This document shows positions 1 to 10,769 of a stretch of 64,000 bases of DNA, one piece after another (the first letter of the stretch is position 1; every line of letters begins with the position of its first letter). The notes under the pieces are model-generated. The model had not been told where the DNA came from and did no database searches. It saw only the letters and a list, made by a program, of their open reading frames with translations. The DNA is from Ambrosia x helenae (Eukaryota > Streptophyta > Magnoliopsida > Asterales > Asteraceae): the NCBI GenBank assembly GCA_030844895.1, contig CM061233.1, positions 55,233,453 to 55,297,452 on the forward strand. Direction: 5' to 3'. The position numbers were made by a program, and so were the translations under genes.

Positions 1-1425
1 GAGTTCTGTGGATTATGTTGATCCAGGGTTGAATAAAGTGAGGCATGATGATAGTAATTCTGGTTTTGATAGCCCTCTAGTTCCCGTTGATAAGAAGGCA
101 AAGAGAAAACGCCAGGTTATTAACAAAGGTGCTAAATTGGGTAAAGGCAAAGAGAAGGTTGATGAAACAGAGCCTAAAAAGAAGAAGGTTGTGAATAGCA
201 AAGGAAAGTTAAAGACTTTGCTTGTGGATGAAGATTCTGAAGAAATAGAAGAAGATGCTGAGTTGGATTCTGAAACAGAAACTGCTAAGGATACTAATCC
301 CAAGGCCGCTGAGATCAGTACTCCTGAAGCTCTTCAAAAGATTGTTGAAGAACAAACACGGAAAGAGTTGACTGAAGAAGATCAAGATTTGATTTTAGGT
401 CTTGATGCAGACATTGAAGGTTCTCTAGTTACTGGTGCTAAAGTGAAAAGAGGCAGATGTAAGAAAATGTCGAAAAGAGAACCTGCAAGAAACAAGAGAG
501 AGACAAAGAGATTGATTTATTGTTGAAAGGCAAGAAGATGACAGCAGCAGCAAGCTCTAGCTCAAAAGCAGCAACACCAGCAGCATCCCCAGCAACAAAG
601 AAACAAAAAGTTGTGCAAGAGGTTGTCACTACTGAACCTGCTTCACAACTAAATCCAGAGAACATCTCTTTATCACTGAAGAATGTTTTGGCGAGTATGA
701 AATCAAGAACTGGCAAACCAAGTGCTGAATCAAGCTCTACTCCTCAAGCTACAGTTTCAAGTGATGTGATGGAAGCTGTAAACAGGCAGATAGCAAACAT
801 GATGAAAGCATTCAATCAACACGCTACTGAGATCAGACAGTTGAATGAGAATGAGAAAGACATGATTCAGATTGTATTAGCTTCTCATAATCGTCAAGAT
901 GAGTGGGAAGAGAAAATAAAGACGATTGATGATTTGAAAGATAAAGTGAAGTTGTTTGAGAGTGAGAATAAGCAGTTAAAGACTACAAGTAAGAGAAACA
1001 CAATGAGAATTCTGGTTGTTACTCAAGAGAATGACAAGATGAGAAAGCTAATTGATAGATTGTATGAACAAGCACCCCAACTGAAAAGGTACAGAGGAAG
1101 TTGAGTAAGAAGAAGAGGAAAATGTAGATTATAGTGTTACTGATGATGAATCTGGTGAAGATAAAGATGTCAGTTCTGATGATGATGATGATGATGATGA
1201 TGCATTAGGTGGTGGAAATGCTAATAAAGAAATCCCCACTAGTTCAAAAGATTCTGATGATGATGAAGAAGATCCAGGTCAATACTCTTTTGAACAACGC
1301 CAGAAAGATGAGGGTGATTAAGGCACTTCTAAGAAGAAACCTGGTGAGATAACTGATGCAGAAAAAGAATTGTTGAAGAAAATGATGAAGAGAGGATGTT
1401 ATACATTGGAGAATACTAGAAGGTT
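1..1425 (+). pseudogene. Extra ORF (post-pol) of plus-strand copia element, first segment
   Basis: This is the middle part of a long extra ORF; its start lies before the window. It is broken into at least three frames (about 8-526, 520-1104, then 1100-1425). The product is rich in Lys/Arg and Asp/Glu, with runs such as KRKRQV, a serine/alanine-rich stretch, a coiled-coil heptad segment near 830-1080 and a poly-Asp tract near 1180-1200. It matches, residue for residue in many places, the minus-strand ORF at 5003-1707 (shared DP..GLVRH-type and KRKRQVxNxGAK blocks). Reading stops exactly at the copia insertion and resumes at 16247. Function is unknown; the ORF belongs to a retroelement, not to the host. 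Confidence 0.8.
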
Positions 1426-1740
1426 TGTATGTGCGTGAAAGGATCGTATAACAACAAAGAATAATCAAACAAGTTAGTTTTAGGTGCGGAATCCCTAAAA
1501 CTATCACAAAATAATAGTCAATCAGATCAAAACACGTAAATCATCATTTTCAAAAGCTTTTCATTAATTAACAACTCGATTACACGTTGAAAGATCAATA
1601 CAAACAGAGTGAGAACGTGAAAAGAGCTAAACAAAACACTAGAGAGAATATCAGAAAGTGGAGGGAATAATAATGACAAAAGGTTACATTCAAAAATCAA
1701 ACTTGTCTATTTATAGACTGCACATTCGCCCATTTGATCA
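1426..1740 (-). repeat. 3' LTR of minus copia element, 5' part deleted
   Basis: It matches 15732-16046 nearly base for base and ends at the TGTATGTGCG/AGGTT border. About 200 bp of the upstream (U3) end of the LTR is missing, and the extra ORF is fused directly to what remains. A good TATA box is present on the minus strand (rc of 1705-1716, CTATAAATAG); the matching site of the 5' LTR has decayed. Confidence 0.88.
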
Positions 1741-4700
1741 AAAATGTGTACTTTCTTGTAGTTCTTCTCTCCGTCTTTCAATACTATCACAGCCTCTGCT
1801 ATCTTCCAATCGTAATACCACCAGATGAAATCTTTAGCAAAGTGTTGTGGGATTGGCAACAAAGGAATCTTTTTCAACATTCGCGGTGGTTTGTACTTTA
1901 ACATCACCTTGGGCATACCTGTAATCTGATCAATATCCTTCTTGTGAACAATTCGTTTAGGATATTGTGGTTTAAACAAATCCCACTTGGTTCGGCTTTC
2001 TCTCGTCATCTTCTCAGCAAAGTAGGTAATCTGACTATTTGACGCTCCCGTTAAACGATGAAGACAAATATCACGGATTGCCCAATAGGGAAGAGTCTTC
2101 AAATGATGAAATTTATCGAAATATAAGATCCCCTTCTCCCACTTCACTGCAATGCATCTCAATTCTTTAACAAACTTCCAGGCCAATGCACGACCTTTGA
2201 AAATACCACTATGAAGTTTGTAAAAGCTTCCTTGAATTTCAGCTTTCGGACGATTGTTTTCTTTCTCTTTCAATTTTCTCAAGAATTCCTTCAAACTCTC
2301 CGACTGCTCGAACCGTGGTTTGTCATGCCCTTTGAAGATTTCATCTTCAAATGCTTTACTCTTCTCTTTCGCCAGTTTCTCGGCTTGGTTTAGCAACTCA
2401 TCTGAGAATCCAGGAAATCCACAATCTTGATTAGTCTTGAAGTATTGTGGATACTCCTCACTCGTTATGTCTTCCATTTCAACATCTTCAAAAGCAGGAA
2501 CATCACGGTCATCAGAATGATTCCCGGCTTCTTCTCAGGTATCTTTGGAATGAAATTATCTGCAAGCAACTCTTCCAAAGCCTTTCCCACCTGTTTTGCT
2601 AAACCCTCAAGTATCTCTTTTGAAATCGCCGCCGAAACCTCTCCATCTTCAAGATCAGGGTCATCAAACTCTAACTCAAATAGTTTATTGCTCGACTCGA
2701 ATATCTCTGGAAATCTGCTTGTCATGTCAATCGTCCAGACTCGATCTGTGAGCATCTGGCAATACATGTTCTTGTCGTCTTCAGATAACGACTGTAGTTT
2801 CTCATTCCAGAAGATATCGTCATCCACATTCTCTCCTGGAGTCTTAGAGCTCGACTCTCCACCCTTACTTGAATCACGCTTTTCATATGTAAACTTGTCA
2901 GCGTTATCATCATCATCATCATCACTACTACTATCGAAAGCAGAGCTGTTTCCATCACTCGATCCACCATCTGATCCTCCATCATCTTTCTTCTTCTTCT
3001 TAGTATCATTTCCTGCATCTTCATCAAGTTCTTCATCTTCTTCTTCGTCAGATGGTTCAAAATTGACCTGTTCTTCTTCTCTTTCCTTATCTTCTTCACC
3101 AGCTTGAAGTTGAGGAGCTCGAGAGTACAAGTCTTTGATCAAATTATCCATATTCTTGTTACTCTTCTTCAACTGTTTATTCTCCTCCTTCAAGACGATA
3201 ATTCTTCTCGTGTTTCGTTGCTCATGCTTCAGCAACTTCTTATTCTCTCTTTTCAACCTCTTGATAGTTTTCTTCAAAACTTCATTATCATCAGCTGATG
3301 TGACTACGACCTCCAACATCTTTTTATCATTTGTCTTTAATTGCTCGATCTCAGTTTGTTTGTTTGTTGATTATATTCATCATCTCAGACAATCTTTGAT
3401 TCACAACACTCATTATATCACTGTCCACTGATACTTTCTTCTTCATAGGTCGTTCAACAACATCAGGCAGTTTGCCTTTTCTAATCTTCTTGAGCACATT
3501 ATCCAATGCTTCATTAAACTGATCAACAGGTATATCTTCACTCTGTTGTGTGCTCGATGTTGTCGCAGTCTTTTGCTTCTTCTGTGCTGGTGCAGTAACC
3601 GGTGACTCAGAACTAGAAGCCGGTGGTAGTTTCTTACCAGCTATCAGTGATTCAATCTCCTTCTTTCTCTTAATACTTGGTTTCTCCTGTTTCTTCTTCT
3701 TTGACTTAGCAGCTTGTACAGGAGAACCAGTAAAAGTTTCATCTATGTTCATAATCAATTCATCTTCATCAACAGGAATAGGACTCTTATTCCCTTGATC
3801 TTCAACATTCTGACTAGCAGACACACCAGCCTCAGTGGCCTTGGGCGTGGCGGTCTTTAACGATTCAGTCTCTGAGTCCCAATGTTCATCTTCTAGCGTC
3901 TCTTCTGAATCAACTGACGCTTCATCCACAATGTGTAAACCCTTCTTTGCCATCGTTTTGTTTCTTCTTGGCATGCTTTTCTTCTTTTCAGGTTTAGTCG
4001 CAACCTCTAACCTTATCTCTTTCTTCTTTGACTTTCCACTCTTTGCACCGACATTCACAACCTGTCTTTTGCGTTTCGCATCAGGATTAACAGGATGTAA
4101 TGGGTTATCAGGATCAGAATCACTGTTTGCATGTCTCACAAGCCCTTCACCTGGATCTGTATAATCAACTCTAGCTAGATGTCCAAATAAACGTCTTACT
4201 GGTGGACGTTCATTGACTGACAATCCCTTATACGCCTTCATCCTAGCAAGTGTATTAAGCGACATATGTTCCTGAACAACTATGTGCTTAGGATCTCTTT
4301 TCAGCTCCTTATACTTGTTGTCAAACACCATCTGGAGGAAACGAGGATAAAGTAGAAACTTTAGATTCCTCGTGCCGTTCACAGGCTCTAGCAAATGTTG
4401 CATCAGCATGCCTGAAACATTGAACGGTTTGTTCAACACTAAGGCAACCATCATAGAACTGATACTCTTTCGCATCAAGTCATATCCTCCAGCTGCAGAT
4501 CCAAATACATGTATTAAAACGTGTGCCAAGTATTTGAATTGAGGGCACAGTTTTCCCTTATGCAATGAACCGTCAGTGATTGGTCCATTATATTTCATTC
4601 TGAGAAAGCACTTTCGCTGATCCATAAAACTGAACTCCTTAGGATCTGTCGGCTCATTATCTAAGTTCAACGCTTCTCTTAGATCCTCCTCGCAAACAAT

Positions 4701-5003
4701 AACTCTCTGCCCTTGAATCTTGCTTGTCAAACATGATTCACATTTCCAGAAATCAAGCTTCGCTCCCGACCAGAATTATTGCATCATGTCTCTGTAGATA
4801 ATCGTCGGTGTAGCAATAGCATCTATCACCCTGCATCTCTTCAAGAATTCAATAATACCGATAAACTCTGTGTGCTTCTTAACCTCTCCGAGATACGCAC
4901 AGCAGTTATGCGCATTCTCGAAGGCTAAAGGCTCTTCTGAAACTGTCTTGGCAGGCTGTGATGATGATCCAGCTTGTTCCGTCGTCTTCTCCTCCTCGGA
5001 CAT
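1707..5003 (-). pseudogene. Extra ORF (post-pol) of minus copia element
   Basis: It is read in segments: 5003-4776, in-frame stop, 4775-3351, frameshift near 3350 at a CAAA repeat, 3319 to about 2530, frameshift, 2477-1707. The roughly 1,000-residue product starts MSEEEKTTEQ. Its N-terminal globular part (residues about 25-230; blocks KLCPQFKYLAHVLIHV and LLYPRFLQMVFD) resembles the putative plant transposon protein domain often found beside pol in plant elements; this is from memory of the family and was not searched. A basic/acidic low-complexity middle follows, then a coiled coil (3300-3130), an acidic Ser/Asp tract, and a C-terminal domain shared with the plus copy. I see no signal peptide or membrane segment, so an envelope role is not supported. 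The last seven residues are read from LTR sequence across a deletion junction. Confidence 0.82.
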
Positions 5004-5086
5004 CGTTAAATCTGCAAAACAATCAAAAACACATGTTAAAAATCGTCAAAAATTCAAACTTGAAAGTTTTGGTAATAAACATCCTC

Positions 5087-5243
5087 ATTCGCCCAAACGG
5101 GGGTACGAATGAGTAATCCAAAAGCACGAATGAGAAAGTTAGATGGTACGAATGTATAGATTTTGTTAAAAAGTTTCATTCGCCCAAACATTCTACATTC
5201 GACCGTTTGGTTATCTCCTTCGCCCATTCGTAATGGTCGAAGG
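5087..5243 (-). promoter_or_regulatory. TTCGACC/TTCGCCC motif cluster in extra-ORF leader
   Basis: Copies in plus orientation: CATTCGCCC 5087-5095, CATTCGCCC 5177-5185, CATTCGACC 5196-5204, CCTTCGCCC 5217-5225, and the reverse form GGTCGAAGG 5235-5243. Degenerate ACGAATG copies lie at about 5105-5155. The cluster sits just upstream of the extra-ORF ATG at 5003 and about 0.5-0.65 kb downstream of the TATA box at 5730-5737, echoing the LTR leader clusters elsewhere. Confidence 0.65.
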
Positions 5244-5727
5244 TGACTGTTCTTAATTTCAATTTTCAATTTTGAAATTAAGGGTTTCTGATCATGTTCT
5301 TTTGATTGAAACAGATCCTAACAATGCCGATTAATCATTCTATTTTAACAAATTCATCAATTATTCATTATATATGTGTTTTCAGTTAAAACTAGGGTTC
5401 GAAACACAACTATTGATCAATTGATCAACCAGTTGGTTTTGAATCCAATGTTTAAAGTCATTCTCCCCCTAAAACACATATGTAATGAAACCTAATCATC
5501 AATTGTCACAATGTAATGGATTATATGCAGTTTTAGTATGTTAGGGCTCGAAACAGAAAACAGGGATTAAATCCTTCAATCCTGATTGTTAACCTGTATA
5601 AGATGGTGCAAAATGATCAGTAGAAAGAGACGATCACAATGGTAAGATTCAAAATAATCAAGCAACAAGGTGAGGTTAAGATGGAAATTCTGAAAAAATT
5701 TGGAATGGGGTTCAAATGAGACAGAAA
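5244..5727 (-). other. Non-coding leader between internal TATA and extra ORF
   Basis: AT-rich sequence with no supported ORF. On the minus strand there is a pyrimidine-rich stretch ending in a possible splice acceptor near 5590, so a leader intron is conceivable but unproven. Confidence 0.4.
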
Positions 5728-5925
5728 GGTATATATAGGCATACTCCTTCGCCCATTCTATACGTACGAAGGAGAAACTTTTGTCTCCTTCGACCCTAGT
5801 GAAAGGTTCAAATGAGCCAAAAGGGTTCGAATGAAACATATGATCAAGAACACTCTCCTTCGCCCGTTTAAAACATACGAAGGAACATGTAAAATCCCAC
5901 ATTCGACCAACCGAATGGGCGAATG
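5728..5925 (-). promoter_or_regulatory. Internal promoter candidate: motif cluster plus TATA box
   Basis: On the minus strand a TATA box (rc of 5728-5740, CCTATATATACC) directly follows a cluster of the CpG motif: CCTTCGCCC 5746-5754, CCTTCGACC 5787-5795, GGTTCGAATG 5824-5833, CCTTCGCCC 5858-5866, CATTCGACC 5900-5908 and GGGCGAATG 5917-5925. The same order (cluster, TATA, leader cluster) is seen in the LTR promoters in this window. The block lies between pol and the extra ORF and points toward that ORF, so I infer it drives it separately. Confidence 0.6.
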
Positions 5926-7318
5926 AGAAATGGGATTTGTGATAAATTTTCCAAATCTCAAAAACGAGTCCCAGTCCAATTATTTTCCAACTTTTAAGCA
6001 TCCAACAATCATATTTTCACATTTAAAAAGTTACAAAGCTCAAATGGTGTAACAAGGTTTAGAAAATCGACATCAACCACCATCAGTTATAAAAAATAAG
6101 ATGGAAATGAAAAATCTTTTTGGATTTTCTAAAGTTTATGCTAAAACACACCTAAAATCTTTTTGAGTTTTGTAATTTTTGACGAGAAAATAAAATGCAA
6201 AAATGTAAATGAAAAACTGTAAATGTTTTTGGGATTTCCGGTAAAGGGATCATATCAGTTATTGAGAAATCTGATCACACCGTTGATCTTTTGAATTATT
6301 ATCATTAAAGACAATGTGTGATCTTGCAATTGCTGATATTGTGATCCACATAAATTCACATGCAGACTTTTGTGCAGTGCTTTAAACTGATACTGATATT
6401 TATAGTATAAACGCAATTGTCTGTGGTTCCCACGCACACGACATACTCCCGTATCAAGAAGTAAATGCACAAAGACTCATTGTAAAGCGTGATTATGCTT
6501 TCATCGTCTGTAATTGTACAAGATATAATGCATAGAGGTATACAGGTCAGCAAATTAATGCAGCAAAGTAACATATGCACTATACCAGGTTGAGGACTGA
6601 TATTAATCATGATTTGCATCAGTGATTAATACGATGTAATAGATAATCTTTGATCATCATATAACATGGAAAGTTCCTCAATTCGGTAACTTTAGGATTT
6701 GGCATAAAGCTCTTTTATAAAGACACCCTGTCTGATCTAGGTCCGTAATGACTTACAGCAGAAGATCAGAGAGGCTATCCCTAGACAACTAATAACATAA
6801 CGACCCTAAACCTCCGAGTTTTGTACAAATACCCTATCAAACGAAATTACGGTACTAAGACCATATGCCCATGAGGAGTTCATCCACACAACAATTCATT
6901 TGATATGTATGTATCAGGCACGCAGTAATAGGTCTACGAAGCCTATCAGCACATCGCACAGATTCAGACACACGCCCTATTTAGCAGTACATTACTTAGA
7001 ATGTGTCAGATCCCCACTGATGTACTATCATTTCCCTTTATACTCCAGGAAATCATTTTTGATTTTTCTGATTTTTTATAGGTTTTCGAATTTACTGTTC
7101 CCAAGGATAAGCTGGAGCATTTCAAATATGTGATTGCCTAGATATCGTTTGTTCACAGAAATCTGACGGCATTAATCTAAGGGAAGAAGATATAGCAGTC
7201 AGCAAAGAAATTTTCTAATTTTTATGGATTTTGAAATTTTTCAATGTTTTTGGTTTTTCTAAATTTTTCTGAAAAGCAGTAAAAATTTAAACTAAAAAGT
7301 GATAGACTGAGGTGGTGA
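5926..7318 (-). other. Non-coding spacer downstream of copia RNase H
   Basis: About 1.4 kb of AT-rich sequence between the pol end and the internal promoter block. I see no coding potential beyond short chance ORFs. Confidence 0.5.
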
Positions 7319-10300
7319 TCAGTCCTGTTTTTCTTTAATACCATTAGCTTTTAAAAGAAAATCAAATCTGGATTTGTCAAAAGCTTTGGTAAAAAGATCT
7401 GCGCGTTGGTAATCAGTGTGGATTTTGACCATATCGATCAACTCTTTAGCATAACAATCACGGATAAAATGATATTTAATCCGGATATGTTTAGCCTTTG
7501 AGTGATTTACTAAGTCTTTTGTTAATGCGATTGCGGCCTCATTATCACAGTAAATAGGGGTTTTAAGAAATTGCAAACCGTAATCCACCATCTGTTGTTG
7601 GATCCAAAGAACCTGTGAGCAGCAGCTCGATGCTTAAACGTATTCTGCTTCACATGTGGATAGTGCAACTGCGGTTTGTTTCTTGCATTGCCAGGTCACA
7701 AGCCTGCTCCCCATAAAATGACATCCAGCCGTTGTGGATTTGTTGTCTTTGTCACAGCTGCCCCAATCTGCATCACTAAAAGCGATTAGGTCAAAATTAT
7801 CATCATGAGGGTACCAAAGTCCTTTCGATGGACAACCCTTCAGAGATCTAAGGATACGCTTGACAGCTGCAAGATGACTCTATTTCGGCTTCGATTGGTA
7901 TCGTGCACAAAGACATGTCGCAAACATTATATCAGGTCTAGACGCGGTGAGATACATCAGAGATCCAACGATTGCTCTGTATGTAAATGGATCAGTCAGC
8001 TCCCCCTTAAGGTCATCACCAATCCCGTGATTAGGTTGTATCGGGGTATCCATCGGCTTCGAATCATCCATCTGGAATCAGCTCAAGACTTCAGAAACGT
8101 ATTTCGTCTGGTGAATAAAGATCCCCGTTGGTCTTTGCTCCACCTGCAAGCCTAGGAAAAACTGCATGTCTCCCATTGCACTCATTTCGAACTTTTCCTG
8201 CATAACTTTTTCAAATTCCCTGCATAGAAGTTCGTTAGTTGACCCGAAAATAATATCATCAACATAAATTTGTACAAGAAGCAAATCTTCTCCTGCTCGT
8301 TTCGTGAACAGTGTGCAGTCTACCAGTCCGCGTTTGAATCCTTTCGAGAGAAGATACGTGCTCAGCTCCTCATACCATTGTCTCGGAGCCTGGTGCAACC
8401 CGTAGAGAGCTTTGTTTAACACAAAAACCTTATCCCGGTGAATAGGGTCCTCAAAGCCTGGCGGTTGACCTACGTAAACTTCCTCTTTGACCACACCGTA
8501 AAGAAATGCGCTCTTTACATCCATCTGATACACCTTAAATTTCTTCCATGATGCAAACGCTAGGAACATTCGGATGGCTTCCAAGCGTGCAACCAGTGCA
8601 TAGATTTCATTGTAGTCGATTCCCTCAACCTGATGAAAACCTTGAACAACCAAACGAGCTTTGTTTCTCACTATGACTCCTCTATCATCCTTCTTGCACT
8701 TAAACACCCATTTGGTTCCAATTTTCTTTCTTCCTGGGGGCAAATCTGTCAGTGTCCATACACCGAGTTTCTGGAATTGTAACAACTCTTCCTACATTGC
8801 TTCCACCCAGGCATCATCCAAAAGAGCGTCCTTGTACGTTCGCGGCTCGACCTGCGAAACATAACAAGCGAAAGACCCGTCATTTTGAAAACCAGATTTC
8901 TGTATTTTGGCATATAAAGAAAGGTTGCCAATATTTTCTGGTGCTTGAGCATTTCTCAACTGCCCTCTTGTCATCACGCTGCTACCAGGATCACCAATAA
9001 CTTGTTCAAGCGGGTGTATCCGATGTATCCGAGATTCCGGATAATCAGGTACTTGTACTTCCGTTTGAGTTGTCAAATTCTCTGTAGAAACCAGATCATT
9101 ACCGACATTCGATGTTGAAGCATCAGTTGTAGTTGGGTTCAGTGGTGGTGTCACTGTAGCATTGTCCAGAATAGCTTCACTTGTTGCATCATCGTCTTCA
9201 TCTTCTGAATCTGATGAATTAAGCGTTGTAGAAGCTTCTTGGAACACCTCTTCTTCCATTACAGGAGCAGTGGTATCATTAGAAGCTGCTTGGGGATTTA
9301 CAGTGATCGGACGCACTAACGGTGAAGTTACGGCGTTTTCGACCTCGTAATATAAGCGAAGTACAGCTTCTTCAACCATGCTATCTAGATTGAATGATTC
9401 AAAGAAGTCTTTGTAATCAAACATCCAATCTGGACCTCCACCCTGTACATTTTGTGTGTATCTTTGAACTTCGACATTAGCCCACTCCTCGACTTTTCTA
9501 GTTCTTTTGTTGAATACTCGTTTTAGTGGGGTTGCATATCCAACAAAATAACCTTCTTCAGCCTTTGGTGAGAACTTCTCCGAAGGATTCAGCATTGTAC
9601 ACGGGGCACCAAATGGTTCTAGATACTCCAGATTCGGCTTGCGTCGGTTCAACAGCTCATAAGAAGTTTTGCCAAACTTCTTCACTGTTAAAACACGGTT
9701 TAGAGTATAACATGCTGCATAAATAGCTTCGTTCCAGAACATGACTGGAAGATTTGAATCCGCAAGCATAGTCCTAGCCGTCTCGATTAGAGTCCTGTTC
9801 TTTCTCTCTGCGACACCGTTCTGCTGGGATGTATACGGAGCGCTATATTCATGATGAATTCCCTTGTTTGCACAAAGATCCTCCATCTGAGCGTTTTTGA
9901 ACTCCGTCCCATTATCACTCCGGATTCGTTTGATCTTCAGACCATATATATTCTCCAGACGTGTAAACAGAACCTTCAGATTGTCAAAAGTGTCGCTTTT
10001 CTGATGCAAGCACATGACCCATGAAAATCTAGAATAATCGTCAGTCACCACAAGACAGTACAACTCCCCGGCATGACTTTTACGTCTGACTGGACCGAAT
10101 AAATCCATATGCAAACGCTCAAGCGGTAGTTCAACGGAATTGACTTTCTTTGGTCTATGGGCCTGTTTGTGCTGCTTGCCCTTTTTGCAACTAATACACT
10201 TGTCATTCAAATGGAAGTGTTTCACATTAACTCCCGTGACAAGTTCATTCTTCACTAACTGGTTCATCTTTCGCAAATGAATGTGTCCCATTCTCCTGTG

Positions 10301-10769
10301 CCACATAATAGATTCTTTTTCTGTAGCCTTAGGGAGGAAACACGTGACTTGGCCATGGGTGGTCATTGCTTTGGACATATCGAGAATATACAAGTTGTTT
10401 AATCTCGGTGCCTTTAGCATCACCCACTCTTTTGGAAGTTCAAACCCAGGTTTCAAGATATAGCAAGATTTGTCATCAAAATACACAGAAAATTGTTTAT
10501 CACAGATTTGACTAACACAGAGCAGATTGTAATCTATCTGTTTCACGTATGATATCCGCTCAAATGTCACAACCCCATTGCTTACACTACCCTCCATCGT
10601 AATGTAGCCTCCTTTATTTCCAGCAAACGCTACATAACCTCCGTTAATGTTTTTGATATCAAAGAGTAGCGTGAGGTCCCCTGTCATGTGACCAGAAGCT
10701 CCAGTGTCAACAATCCATAGGCTGCTAACAGGGCCAGCTGGAGCTCCCTGCACATATAAAGTAAAGAAG
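7319..10769 (-). pseudogene. pol: Copia pol: protease, integrase, RT, RNase H (broken)
   Basis: Domains in order on the minus strand: aspartic protease (IVDTGASGHMTGD, about 10720-10680); GAG-pre-integrase zinc region (WHRRMGH ... CISCKKGKQH); integrase core (MDLFGPV, IRSDNGTEF, QQNGVAERKNRT); reverse transcriptase (YQMDVKSAFLYG, LYGLHQAPRQWY, catalytic YVDDIIFG); RNase H (SDADWGSCD, a STCEAEYV-type motif, then the end at 7319). Breaks: an in-frame TAG at 8792-8794 between integrase and RT, TGA near 8078, TAG near 7880, and TAA inside RNase H near 7634. The pieces remain in register across most stops, which points to point mutations, not rearrangement. The protease frame differs from the gag-extension frame just upstream; whether that is programmed or a lesion cannot be told. 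Confidence 0.95.

Noticed and set aside
2427..3107. Long serine-rich plus-strand ORF
   Set aside because: Mirror of the acidic Asp/Ser tract of the minus-strand extra ORF; no start context or domain.
1707..5003. Envelope-like role for the copia extra ORF
   Set aside because: No signal peptide, hydrophobic membrane segment or fusion-type stretch is visible; the protein is charged and coiled-coil-rich.
7805..8155. Plus-strand ORF of 116 codons
   Set aside because: Antisense shadow of the copia RT/RNase H region.
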